From Akkermansia muciniphila (GTDB lineage: Bacteria > Verrucomicrobiota > Verrucomicrobiia > Verrucomicrobiales > Verrucomicrobiaceae), in the NCBI GenBank assembly GCA_945863205.1, contig CAMAZK010000017.1, forward strand, positions 1-36,830: a DNA stretch of 36,830 nt, read 5' to 3'. Position 1 is the stretch's first letter, and each line of letters starts with the position of its first letter. The position numbers were made by a program, and so were the translations under genes. The notes beneath the pieces were generated by a model. The model was not told where the DNA came from and did not search any database. It was given only the letters and a program-made list of their open reading frames with translations. Positions 1 through 8,678 of this stretch are shown piece by piece.

Positions 1-169
1 GATCCGACAAGGTCGAAAAATCCGGCCTCTGACCATCACATTCCAGATGAGTCAGGACACGCAGGCTTTCAATGTTGGCGGCCACCATAACCATCCGCTG
101 CTGTTGATCGTGAATGTATTTTTCGAGGTTGGCGATTTTCGCCTGAATAGGAAGATTTTCGTTTTCCAT
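1..169 (-). CDS. Partial small coiled-coil protein, unknown function
   Basis: An open frame starts with ATG at 169 and runs off the left edge after 56 codons. The visible part is helical and charged, rich in Glu, Gln and Lys (start MENENLPIQAKIANLEKYIH), and suggests a short coiled coil. It lies 58 bases downstream of the coupling ATPase stop codon on the same strand, so it may be co-transcribed with it. No clear Shine-Dalgarno sequence precedes the ATG. I do not recognise a family. The main doubt is that the stop codon is not visible; the start and strand are supported by position and by an uninterrupted frame to the edge. Confidence 0.55.
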   Translation of the reverse strand, partial: MENENLPIQAKIANLEKYIHDQQQRMVMVAANIESLRVLTHLECDGQRPDFSTLSD

Positions 170-227
170 CGCGAGGAAGTTTGGATTGAAGGGTTATTGG
201 CGGGTGGTTGCGAGTGCCCAAGGGGCT

Positions 228-1733
228 TCACTTCCACCAGTCCGGGATCTTCCCGGCGCCATCCATGGCGGGGATGCGCATTTTGATTTTGTTCTTCGAC
301 GGGTGGACGATCCAGGCGGTGGCGTCCGGCATTTTCATGAGCTCGCCGGGCTGCACTTCGTAGTCCCACTCCTTGTTCACGGTGGTGCTGCTGTTGGCCC
401 CCATGAAGCCGGAGGACTTGGATTTCTTCGTCTTCTCGACTTTGGCGATGAACTCGGCCACGGCCTGGGCACCTTCAGGGTCGGGCTGGCGGAAGGCGAT
501 GCGGGAGCGGCAGTTTAGGGTGAGCACCTGGGCGGTTTCTTTGCCGAGCACGGGGAACAAGGAAGCATCACTCTGCATGCCGAGGATAAGGCAGCAGTTC
601 GCGGCACGCAGGCGGTCGATGACGTTGTGGTCGGAAATGCCGTCCTCGCTGGCGGTGGCCAGGGCCTGAAACTCATCCATGAGGGCGATGAGCAGGTTTT
701 CTCCCTTGCGCTCGGACTTCGGCTTGTCGAAGCGCATCATCGCGTGCGTGTAGAAGAGCAGCTTGATGTAGGTGTTGATGTAGCGGCGCTCGGTCTGGAA
801 AGTCTGCGGCAGCGCGGTACAGAAGATGCGGCCTTTGTCAACGTCGGCGATGTCAATGGTGTTGGGCTCGTCCGAGCAGAAGACCTCGGCAATGTCCGGA
901 TGCGTGAAGAAGCCGAGCATGACCTTCAGCGTGCCGACGAGGCCTTCCTTCTGCTCGGCCGCCTTGGCGCTGAGGAAGGTCTGGTCAAAGTACTTTGCCA
1001 GCTTGATGCGCTCGGGCGTGCTGTCGGCATCCAGCAGTTCTTCAAAGATGGATTCCATCGCCGAGCTGTCCGTGAGGATCTCGTAGGCGCGCAGAACGTT
1101 CACCGGACGGCCCAGCGTCTCCAGCAGCTCAAAAGCACTGGTGAGCGCCTGTTGGGCGGCGGGTTTGAAGAAAGAGGACTGCTCCCCTTCGGTGAGGGAT
1201 GCGCCGGTATCGACCAGGTTCTTCGCATGCGTGGTGTAGGGGAGGCGGGGATCGGAAACGAGGTTGTAGCGCTCCTTCGGCTGCCACTTGCGGTCCAGCC
1301 GGTCCGGGCGCACCGCCAGCACGCAGATGGCCTCGGGCCGCCCATGCCCGGCGGCATGCTCCATGGCAAAGAAATGCTCGTCCCCCTTGGCACCGAGAAT
1401 CAGGCCGCCCCAGTTCGGACGCGAGACGGAGATCTGATGCAGCAGCGGATTGAAGCCCGAGGTCGTCTTGCCCACGCCGGTGTCTCCCGTGATCAGCCAG
1501 TGGCGCGTGAATTCCCCGGGCAGCCATTTGAGGTTCTTGTACTGCACGATGTAGTCCTTCTTGGAGAAATCCGGCTGCCACTTCAGCAGCACAAAAGCCC
1601 CCAGCACGCAGATAAAAGCCACCCCGCCGGTGACTTCGTTGATGCTGTCGTATTGAAACACATACCAAACGCCAAAGGTGGCGAGTCCGACGGCGAAGAG
1701 AAATTTGAGGAAGGAGAACATGACAGAAGACAT
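228..1733 (-). CDS. VirD4/TraG/TraD-type coupling ATPase
   Basis: About 501 residues from ATG 1733. Two hydrophobic segments (about 8-28 and 36-50) form an N-terminal membrane anchor, followed by a cytoplasmic P-loop ATPase. Walker A is GDTGVGKTT at about 83-91; Walker B is LLIALMDEFQA with Asp353/Glu354. A later segment (LGMQSDASLF) matches the sensor-like strand of TraG/TraD proteins. In that family the ATPase docks substrates to a type IV secretion or conjugation channel. A frame extends upstream to 1859, but its first 42 residues are not hydrophobic and overlap the divergent gene. ATG 1721 is an alternative start; an AGGGA lies 11 bases before it. No other type IV secretion gene is visible here, so the transport partner is unknown. 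A HerA-like DNA pump is a less likely alternative. Confidence 0.85.
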   Translation of the reverse strand: MSSVMFSFLKFLFAVGLATFGVWYVFQYDSINEVTGGVAFICVLGAFVLLKWQPDFSKKDYIVQYKNLKWLPGEFTRHWLITGDTGVGKTTSGFNPLLHQISVSRPNWGGLILGAKGDEHFFAMEHAAGHGRPEAICVLAVRPDRLDRKWQPKERYNLVSDPRLPYTTHAKNLVDTGASLTEGEQSSFFKPAAQQALTSAFELLETLGRPVNVLRAYEILTDSSAMESIFEELLDADSTPERIKLAKYFDQTFLSAKAAEQKEGLVGTLKVMLGFFTHPDIAEVFCSDEPNTIDIADVDKGRIFCTALPQTFQTERRYINTYIKLLFYTHAMMRFDKPKSERKGENLLIALMDEFQALATASEDGISDHNVIDRLRAANCCLILGMQSDASLFPVLGKETAQVLTLNCRSRIAFRQPDPEGAQAVAEFIAKVEKTKKSKSSGFMGANSSTTVNKEWDYEVQPGELMKMPDATAWIVHPSKNKIKMRIPAMDGAGKIPDWWK

Positions 1734-1846
1734 CCCTGAGCGGAGGTGAGGAGTGATAGCCCGAATGTGCTCCGCTGTGACACATGTTCGATTGTTCGCG
1801 TCACACTGGGATCGTCCCTGGCTAGTTCCAGGTGAACTCTCACCCC
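1734..1846. promoter_or_regulatory. Divergent intergenic region with inverted repeat
   Basis: This spacer separates the coupling ATPase (minus) from the giant protein gene (plus) and must hold both promoters. A 6-bp inverted repeat, TGTGAC at 1776-1781 and GTCACA at 1800-1805, has 18 bases between arms. The spacer also contains a tandem TGTTCG (TGTTCGATTGTTCG, from about 1785). These could be operator elements; no convincing -35/-10 pair was identified. The AGGTGA at about 1830 is a suitable ribosome site for ATG 1847. Confidence 0.35.
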
Positions 1847-4800
1847 ATGCCCCGCTCACTCACCTCCCAGCAACAAGGCAGCATCAGCCTGACAGAACTC
1901 GCTCAGACCATCAGCGACGACACCGGCGGCTTTCAGAACCATCTGGACAGGTCATTACGCCTGCCAGAGCGCAACGGGGGCACTGTGGAACTCAAGGTGC
2001 ATACTGAGCTCTTCAACAACCCGCTGACCGCAAAGGAAAACAGCCAGAACGCGGTTCAACTGGTCTATGACGCCCTCCATCGCGAGGTGGGGCAGCATGC
2101 CACCGAAGTGCTGTGGAACAGGAATCAGATGGAAAATGGGCGTGTGACAGTGGGACAAATCAAAGAGCTCCACAATTCGGTGCAGAATTTTCATCAAGCG
2201 CAGGCCGTGATTCGCGGACAGAGGAATGATTGGGACCAGCGTCGGCAGCAGAATGCCATGCCCCTGGCTGCACCCAGTCTGGATGCCCTGACGGCTGCCC
2301 CTGTGGCCCAGTTGAAAATATCAGATCAGGGGTCAGGCGGTGCCATCCTGACGCCGAGCGGAGTCGCCAAGGTGGAGCATTCCGCCATGGGCCGGGGAGC
2401 CTACGAGACAGCGCAGGTTGCCGCCGAGGCATTTGGCATGAACTCGCCCGACTGCCCGCTGCAGTTCACCCCCGTTGCGCTTTATACGGACCCCGCTTCC
2501 ATGCAGGCTGCGCATCAGGCGCTCACAAACTTCAAGGCCACTCCAGCAGGAGCGGGCAACGCATTGGTTGACCGGCATCTGGAAACCTTGGACCCTACCA
2601 GCCCGAACGCAGGTGACGCTGGCGTCAGCGTGGCCGCCCGGGTGGATGGACGCCCGCTGAACCGCCTGAAAATCGAAGAGAAGATCGCCCTTTTCCAAGG
2701 CGGGCAACTGGCAGCGGACATTGGCAAGGCCTCGGTGCTCTGCCCTGTGCTGGGTTTGAATGATCATGTAGGTCCCAATGCCAACGGAAAACTCGGCCCT
2801 GGATCCTTCGTGGGGGGGCAGCAGAACATTTCCAACCTGATGCTGGACAACCAGACCGGGCGCTTGGTGGCGATCGACTACGCCCCGACACCGAAGGGAG
2901 ACATCACTGCGCAGGGCATGTCCAATGGCTATGGTTCGGCCGGACCTGACAACGCTGTGGCGTCCCTGGCCTCCTTCGTCACCCGGGCGGCGGAGTCTCC
3001 CGAGGCCTACGAAAAAGCGGTGAATCAAATGCTGGCCAGGAACGGAAGCGTTTGTCCCCTGGCTGGCACGATGACGGCCTTTCTGATACCCGATGATGCC
3101 GATGGGGACCGCTATCTTTCGCATGAGGAAAAGCGGGCCTTTGATCTTCATGTCACTCCCGAGCAGCAGCGCGCGTTCGCAAAACAAATACTCAATGGAG
3201 CTGTCGAGGGGCTCTCGTATCTTCAGGAGCACCAGCAGGAACTGGCACATGCGGTAGAGAACAGTTCCCAGCGCTGCGGCATGACCGAGGGCTACCGGCG
3301 GAACTTCATCCAACCACAGGAGATGGCGAACCTGCATGTGGGTCTGGAGGGCATGAACTTCCCGCACCTGCGCGCCAACCTCGCGGCGGTGTCTCAGGGG
3401 CAAGTGGCCCCCAACGCATTACAGGTGCCGTCCTTTAAAGCGCCCAGTCTTTACTCTCTTGAGGTGTTGGCCGAGCAGGCGATGGAAGGAGCAGGCCTGA
3501 AGCCGCATCTGGATGGGTTCAATGCTGGCAACGGCTATGGACTGCACATCACTCCGGAGCAGATGATCACACGGGAGCTGAAGGCGAAGATTGAAGGCAA
3601 GGTGAAAAAGTCTTTGGATGAAGGCAGGACGGCGGACGCCTGCACCGAGGCGCGCGCCATGCTGGATGAGGCGATGAGGGGCAAGCTCGCCGTTGTGGAA
3701 AAAATCAACGCTCGTGCCGATGTCGGCGTTAACCGACCCTTCGCTCTCGAAGCCGCCCTCAAAAACGACTACGCCAGTCCCGAGGCCTTTGAGCGCTCCT
3801 ATTTCCGTGGCGCGGCGCCTGCGGAGGCGAAGGTGGAAAATGCTGTCGTCCAGCAGGTGGCCGCTGCTAACCCACCCATCGAAGCACGCGTTCCGCTGCA
3901 AAATCTGCCGCCGCCGTTGGATGGGGCGCCTTCCAAGGTGGCGAAGACAAACATTCCCGCCAAAACCGACGAAACCGGAGTGGCCTCTCAGCCCCCTGAG
4001 GTCACTCCGGCGGCACCACAGCTTCCACAGACGGCGATTGATCAGGCTGGGCCTGGCGTCCCCCCCCTGGCGGTGCAGGCCCTCGAAAATGATATCCGAA
4101 ATACCGAGGCTGCTCTGGCGATCATCGAAGCCCAGATCAAAGATCCCTCCAAGCGGTCCTACTCCAGCAATCAGTCTCCAGATGCGGACAACCTGCCGGA
4201 ACTCCAGCAGCGCCATGCCGAAAAGCAGCAGCAACTGCAAGCGCTGAGAACACAACTCGCGCAGCAGACTGTGGCCCCGACGCCGGAAGTGACGCCTGCT
4301 TCGATCCCAGTTTCCAGTTCCGGCTCGCTCTCTGCTCCAGCGCAGGATGCCGATCTCTCCGCGCCGCTGCCAGTGGATGAGGGGCCGGACCTTTCTGCCG
4401 CCAGTGACATGCGGTTTCCCTCGCCGCCAACCGACCCACCGCCCCCGCCACCGGACGACCAAGACGTGGCAGATCTGAACCAGGGCGCCGGTCTGTCTGT
4501 GCCGGCAGCGGCATCCCCGAGCCGTGTCACTCTCACGACTGACGCCATTGATCAAATGATCAAACAGGACTTCATGAAGCCTTCTGCCTGGTCCCCAGAG
4601 ACGGCGCAAAAACGCAACGCTCCTAACTACACGGAATCAGACAGTTACTCCAACACCAGCTCTGAGCGCCAAGAGTTCTCCAAACTCGACCGCCGTGCTG
4701 TGGAAATGCGCATGATCGAGACGCTGGAGATTCAGCCCCGTCAGGAGCACATCACCAAACTTGAGCAGCAGCTCGACGACTTGCATCAGACTTATGGGGC

Positions 4801-6664
4801 CGGTTCCACCCGGCCTGAGATCGCAGCCCTCAATGAAGAACTCGATCAGCTCTACGAAGAAGTGGATGTGTATGAGACTCGGGTGGCCGCCTTGCAGGAG
4901 TCTTTCAAGACCGACCTGCCTAAAGATCGCCTCGCCGCCATCAACCAAAAGCAGCAGGCCCTCAATGCATCGGTCGAACAAAAAATGAAGCAACCGGGCA
5001 TCCAGTTCGGCGGGGACGTGAAAACCAACGATGGAAACCCACGCCAGGAGCATGAACTGACCGTGAGTGCCGGGGCTGCGGCGAAAAGCTTCGTTGGCAA
5101 TGTGCCCGCAGGGGGTATCGCACCCGACAAACTGGCCGAGCAGATCAAGGAATCTTACAAGAAAGCTTACCAGTACGATGGGCCCGCCAGACTCGATGAT
5201 GATGGCAGGCAGCAGCGGGTGAAAGGGGCGAATGAGCGCAGGATTAGTCCTCAGGAGATAGACCGCGTCGCTGCTGAGATGAAGCCGACGATCGATCAGG
5301 TCAACGCTCTCCAACAGGAAATCCGTGTGCTTGAGACCAAGAGCCTTGATGACATTCAGCAGGAAATCGAGGCAGATCCCAGCCTCATCCCTGATGCGCA
5401 GACACGACAAAACCTCCAGCAGGCGCAGGCCAAGCTTCAGGCAGCCGAAACCACGCTCGGTGAATGCGAGGCGCAGCTCCAAGTGCTCAACACGCCCATT
5501 CCGGCGAAAGATCTCCTAGATCCCTCCCTGGAGGTTTTGGCCGCAGCCAACCAGGTGGAACAGGCCGTGCAAAAACATGGCAGTCTTGAACAGGCTCGGC
5601 AGCATTTTGGCAACGAAGCGGACAAGGCCAGGACCATGATGTTCGTGGCGGATGAGGCAAAAAACGTTCTTTTGGGAGAACGAGCCGTAGCCATCCAGCA
5701 ACAAAACCAAGCCGCTGTCGCTGATCTGAAGGCCCAGCAGGCCAAGCTCCTGCAGGACTTCCACGATCAAAAGCAGGCGCAGGCAGCCGCTATCAAGCCA
5801 GACCGTGCCCAGGGCGCATCCGTCGAGCTTGCGCAAGACAAGTTGGCGAAGGACCTCAGGCCTCTCGATGCGCAGATCGCCGCGCTCGACGCGGCCGAAA
5901 CAAAATTGCAGTCAGACGTGGCGGCCCTCGAAAAGCAGCACGCCGATCTGAAAAGTGCCAAAGTCAAAGAACTCGCTGAAAACCCGGATCTCATCGCCAA
6001 CGACGATCAGCTTCGCACACGCGAGGAGCTGGATCGTGCGCAAGCCAAGCAGGAGGCCGCCACCGCGCGGCTCGGTCATTGTGAAGATCAGCTAAAGAAA
6101 CTCGGATCCCCTGGTGTGGGGGACCGCATCAAAGCCGTGGCCCAGCATGGCGGCCTGCGGCAGGCCCGCGAGCACTACCAGAACGAAATCCAAAAGGCGG
6201 AGCAGGGCAAAGCGCTCGCTGGTCAGGAGATCGACCAGCTCCTCAGTCCGGTCGCTGACCGTGCGCTCGCGAATGACCCCGCCGCTGTCAAATTAGGCCA
6301 GGACATCCAGGTGCTCCGGCAGCAGGAGGCCCAGTTGCGCCTGCAAAACCTGTTTCCGCGGCAAGCCTTGGAGCAGCAGCGCACGGGCATCGAAGACAAG
6401 GCGCTTGCAGAAAACAAGGTGCGGACCCGGGACATGCTCAATCGTGAGCCTAGCAAAAGCGCCCTGTCGCAGGACCCGAAGAAAAACCAAGTCAATGCGG
6501 GAACCCAGCAAAACCAGGAGGAGCGTCAGGAACGCGATGAGCGCCTCAAAACAGTGGCCCCCAAGAAAGACACCGAAGGCCCTGGCAGCAATGCCCTCCG
6601 CAACACTTGGAAACGCACCGCCCCCAGCGTGTCGCAGGGCGGCGGCGTCAAGGTGCCTCAGTAA
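1847..6664 (+). CDS. Giant 1605-aa protein: kinase-like core, EF-hand-like loop, coiled coils
   Basis: ATG 1847 is chosen over the in-frame GTG at 1832 because AGGTGA lies 11 bases upstream. Residues about 150-460 resemble the PI3/4-kinase or actin-fragmin-kinase fold: a strand with Lys175, a helix with Glu187, then Asn305-Asp306, a loop ending NISNLML (Asn330) and VAIDYA (Asp344). The Asn330-to-Asp344 spacing and the TGRLVAID context match the catalytic and metal-binding loops of those kinases. Residues 417-428 form a DxDxDxxxSxxE loop. Residues about 690-930 are Pro/Gln-rich linker, and the rest is Gln/Ala/Glu-rich coiled coil with a duplicated unit. There is no signal peptide or membrane helix. 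It is divergent from the coupling ATPase, so a secreted effector is possible. The kinase call is inference; scaffold or pseudokinase are alternatives. Confidence 0.8.
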   Translation: MPRSLTSQQQGSISLTELAQTISDDTGGFQNHLDRSLRLPERNGGTVELKVHTELFNNPLTAKENSQNAVQLVYDALHREVGQHATEVLWNRNQMENGRVTVGQIKELHNSVQNFHQAQAVIRGQRNDWDQRRQQNAMPLAAPSLDALTAAPVAQLKISDQGSGGAILTPSGVAKVEHSAMGRGAYETAQVAAEAFGMNSPDCPLQFTPVALYTDPASMQAAHQALTNFKATPAGAGNALVDRHLETLDPTSPNAGDAGVSVAARVDGRPLNRLKIEEKIALFQGGQLAADIGKASVLCPVLGLNDHVGPNANGKLGPGSFVGGQQNISNLMLDNQTGRLVAIDYAPTPKGDITAQGMSNGYGSAGPDNAVASLASFVTRAAESPEAYEKAVNQMLARNGSVCPLAGTMTAFLIPDDADGDRYLSHEEKRAFDLHVTPEQQRAFAKQILNGAVEGLSYLQEHQQELAHAVENSSQRCGMTEGYRRNFIQPQEMANLHVGLEGMNFPHLRANLAAVSQGQVAPNALQVPSFKAPSLYSLEVLAEQAMEGAGLKPHLDGFNAGNGYGLHITPEQMITRELKAKIEGKVKKSLDEGRTADACTEARAMLDEAMRGKLAVVEKINARADVGVNRPFALEAALKNDYASPEAFERSYFRGAAPAEAKVENAVVQQVAAANPPIEARVPLQNLPPPLDGAPSKVAKTNIPAKTDETGVASQPPEVTPAAPQLPQTAIDQAGPGVPPLAVQALENDIRNTEAALAIIEAQIKDPSKRSYSSNQSPDADNLPELQQRHAEKQQQLQALRTQLAQQTVAPTPEVTPASIPVSSSGSLSAPAQDADLSAPLPVDEGPDLSAASDMRFPSPPTDPPPPPPDDQDVADLNQGAGLSVPAAASPSRVTLTTDAIDQMIKQDFMKPSAWSPETAQKRNAPNYTESDSYSNTSSERQEFSKLDRRAVEMRMIETLEIQPRQEHITKLEQQLDDLHQTYGAGSTRPEIAALNEELDQLYEEVDVYETRVAALQESFKTDLPKDRLAAINQKQQALNASVEQKMKQPGIQFGGDVKTNDGNPRQEHELTVSAGAAAKSFVGNVPAGGIAPDKLAEQIKESYKKAYQYDGPARLDDDGRQQRVKGANERRISPQEIDRVAAEMKPTIDQVNALQQEIRVLETKSLDDIQQEIEADPSLIPDAQTRQNLQQAQAKLQAAETTLGECEAQLQVLNTPIPAKDLLDPSLEVLAAANQVEQAVQKHGSLEQARQHFGNEADKARTMMFVADEAKNVLLGERAVAIQQQNQAAVADLKAQQAKLLQDFHDQKQAQAAAIKPDRAQGASVELAQDKLAKDLRPLDAQIAALDAAETKLQSDVAALEKQHADLKSAKVKELAENPDLIANDDQLRTREELDRAQAKQEAATARLGHCEDQLKKLGSPGVGDRIKAVAQHGGLRQAREHYQNEIQKAEQGKALAGQEIDQLLSPVADRALANDPAAVKLGQDIQVLRQQEAQLRLQNLFPRQALEQQRTGIEDKALAENKVRTRDMLNREPSKSALSQDPKKNQVNAGTQQNQEERQERDERLKTVAPKKDTEGPGSNALRNTWKRTAPSVSQGGGVKVPQ
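3095..3130 (+). other. EF-hand-like calcium loop in the giant protein
   Basis: The codons encode DADGDRYLSHEE (residues 417-428). Loop positions 1, 3 and 5 are Asp, position 9 is Ser and position 12 is Glu, which is the canonical ligand pattern. Position 6 is Arg instead of the usual Gly, and position 8 is Leu as expected. A helix-like segment follows; the preceding segment is hydrophobic. Calcium binding is inferred from the pattern only. Confidence 0.4.
5363..6199 (+). repeat. Internal duplication in the coiled-coil tail of the giant protein
   Basis: Two diverged copies of a coiled-coil unit are visible, at 5363-5629 and 5969-6199, about 190-205 residues apart. Shared landmarks in order are a proline turn (EADPSLIPD / AENPDLIAND), a Gln/Ala helix, LGECEAQL / LGHCEDQL, a proline break (LNTP / LGSP), and HGSLEQARQHFGNEADKA / HGGLRQAREHYQNEIQKA. 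This is a protein-level duplication; the DNA has diverged. Confidence 0.6.
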
Positions 6665-6738
6665 TCAATGGAATGAAAGTGACACCGTTCCGCCTCGCCG
6701 GTAAATTGTTCCGCCTCTGATCCTCCTTCGCCGTCACC

Positions 6739-8592
6739 ATGGACACCACACCTTCTCTTCATCCTGCAGATGATTTTGACCAAACGATCAAAGTGCGCAC
6801 CCCCCAGGCCGGGGCGATGTACTTCAATCGCTACAAGCTCACGCGCATCCTCGGACGCGGCGGCATGGGGGTCGTCTGGCTCGCGGATGACTTGAAGCTG
6901 GAGCGGCCCGTGGCGCTGAAGTTTCTGCCAAGCCTGATCGGACTCGATCCCTCGGCGGTCAAGGAACTCAAGACGGAGACGCGCCGCGGACTGGAGCTTT
7001 CGCATCCCAACATCGTCCGCATTTATGACTTCGTGGACGACGAGGATGTGGCGGCCATCTCGATGGAGTTTGTCAATGCGCGGACTCTCTCCGAACTGAA
7101 GACGGAAACCGAGACCGGCGTCTTTACCGCCGACCAGGTGGCCAAATGGCTGCCGGGCGTCTGCGAGGCGCTCGATTACGCGCATTTCCAATGCAAGGTC
7201 GTCCACCGCGACCTGAAGCCCTCGAACATCATGGCCAACCTCGGCGATGACAAAGCGAAGATCGCCGACTTCGGCATCGCCCGCAGCATCTCGGACACAA
7301 TGAGCCGCCTGTCGGTCTCGCAGCTCGGCGTCAGTGGCACCCTGCCCTACATGAGCCCCCAGCAGGCGATGGGGGAGAAGCCCGCGCCCACGGATGACGT
7401 GTACTCCCTCGGGGCCACCATTTACGAGCTGCTCTCCGGCAAACCGCCTTTTTTCCGTGGAGACATCCCCTCCCAGATCACTTCGAAGATCCCGCCCAGC
7501 ATGTTCGAGCGGCGGGAGGAGCTGGAGATCAAGGCGGAGGACTCCATTCCGAAGGAGTGGGAGGCCGTCATCGCCGCCTGCCTGCAAAAGGATCCAACGC
7601 TGCGGCCGCCAAGCGCCGGCAAGCTGCTGGAGCTGCTCGGCCTGAAGGGCGGCACCAGCGCCTACACCAAGACCTTCGTCATGCCGGGCGCCGCCGCCCC
7701 GCCCGCCGCCAAGAGCGAAGCCAGGAGCCGGATGCCGATCTACGCGGCGGCGGCGGTCGCCGTCGTTGCCGCAGGCTCGGCTTTTTACTTCAAATCGACC
7801 ACACCCGCACCGACCGCTGCGGTGCCGCCCTCCGGCGCTGCGCCGGTGGTCGCCGTGCCGACGGAGGTCGTCACCGCTCCTGCCCCGACCCCGGCGACAC
7901 CAGAGCCTGCTGCAGCAGCGCCCGTTTTGATGCCCGCCGCGACCGGCGGGGAAGCGCCACCGGCCACGGTGACTGCGGCGGCACCTGAATCCGTTCCGAC
8001 ACCGGCTGCACCGGTGCCTGCTCCCGTCATGGTCGCCGCCGCGCCCCCGGAAGCGTTGCCCACACCCGCGATCCCGACGACCGGTGCCATGCCGCTCACC
8101 TTGGAAGGAGCGGCACTTACACAGCCCCCGCCCGCTTCCGCTGATGCGCCGCTGGTTGGCGGCCTTCCCCCGGCGGCCATGATCCAGCCTCCAGTTTCAG
8201 AGCCTCCGAATGGTCACTGGCCCATCGCCATGCTCTTTCCCACCCCGCCGCACGCCTCGTACTCGGAAAACGGCCGCCGCCGCCTGCTTTATGAGGTCCA
8301 GGGCCTGCTGAAGAAACAGAGCCTCTACACCTCGACCCAGGACGGCAAGGAGGGAAAGGGCACTCACAACGCGATCATCCTCTTCCAGGCCAAAAACGGC
8401 CTGGTACCCAACGGTCTGCTCGACGGTCCGACGCTCACGGCCATGTCCCTCGCCACAGAAACCGACGTTGCCGATTGGAGGTCCCCCGCCGCAGCGGGGG
8501 CGTACTCCGGCAGGAGGGCGGTGATCAAGGAAGAACCCAACATGCTTCAGCGTGCTGGCCAGTCCATCGGGCGCCTTTTCAAACGGGACTGA
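6739..8592 (+). CDS. Membrane Ser/Thr protein kinase with peptidoglycan-binding-like C-terminus
   Basis: 617 residues. The N-terminal Hanks-type kinase (about 32-300) has the glycine loop LGRGGMGVV, ATP-binding Lys61, HRDLKPSN with catalytic Asp158, DFG at about 177-179 and GTLPYMSPQQ in the activation region, so it should be active. A single transmembrane segment lies at about 332-352, followed by a long Ala/Pro/Val-rich linker to about residue 490. The C-terminus (about 505-575) resembles a PG_binding_1 domain, with the helix RRRLLYEVQGLLKKQ and the typical VPNGLLDGPT turn. The layout suggests a cytoplasmic kinase sensing the cell wall outside the membrane, as in PknB-type receptors, which use PASTA domains instead. 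It lies 74 bases after the giant protein gene on the same strand. A functional link, such as phosphorylation of that protein, is only inferred. Confidence 0.9.
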   Translation: MDTTPSLHPADDFDQTIKVRTPQAGAMYFNRYKLTRILGRGGMGVVWLADDLKLERPVALKFLPSLIGLDPSAVKELKTETRRGLELSHPNIVRIYDFVDDEDVAAISMEFVNARTLSELKTETETGVFTADQVAKWLPGVCEALDYAHFQCKVVHRDLKPSNIMANLGDDKAKIADFGIARSISDTMSRLSVSQLGVSGTLPYMSPQQAMGEKPAPTDDVYSLGATIYELLSGKPPFFRGDIPSQITSKIPPSMFERREELEIKAEDSIPKEWEAVIAACLQKDPTLRPPSAGKLLELLGLKGGTSAYTKTFVMPGAAAPPAAKSEARSRMPIYAAAAVAVVAAGSAFYFKSTTPAPTAAVPPSGAAPVVAVPTEVVTAPAPTPATPEPAAAAPVLMPAATGGEAPPATVTAAAPESVPTPAAPVPAPVMVAAAPPEALPTPAIPTTGAMPLTLEGAALTQPPPASADAPLVGGLPPAAMIQPPVSEPPNGHWPIAMLFPTPPHASYSENGRRRLLYEVQGLLKKQSLYTSTQDGKEGKGTHNAIILFQAKNGLVPNGLLDGPTLTAMSLATETDVADWRSPAAAGAYSGRRAVIKEEPNMLQRAGQSIGRLFKRD

Positions 8593-8678
8593 GAGAGGAG
8601 AAAACGGCTGCCGTGCGGCGGTTCCCAGCCTCATTTGCAGAGCAGGAAGCCCGGCCGGACACACACGTCACCTGCCTG

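Noticed and set aside
3419-4609. 396-codon minus frame
   Set aside because: Antisense to the giant protein; Arg/Leu/Gly-rich shadow without motifs.
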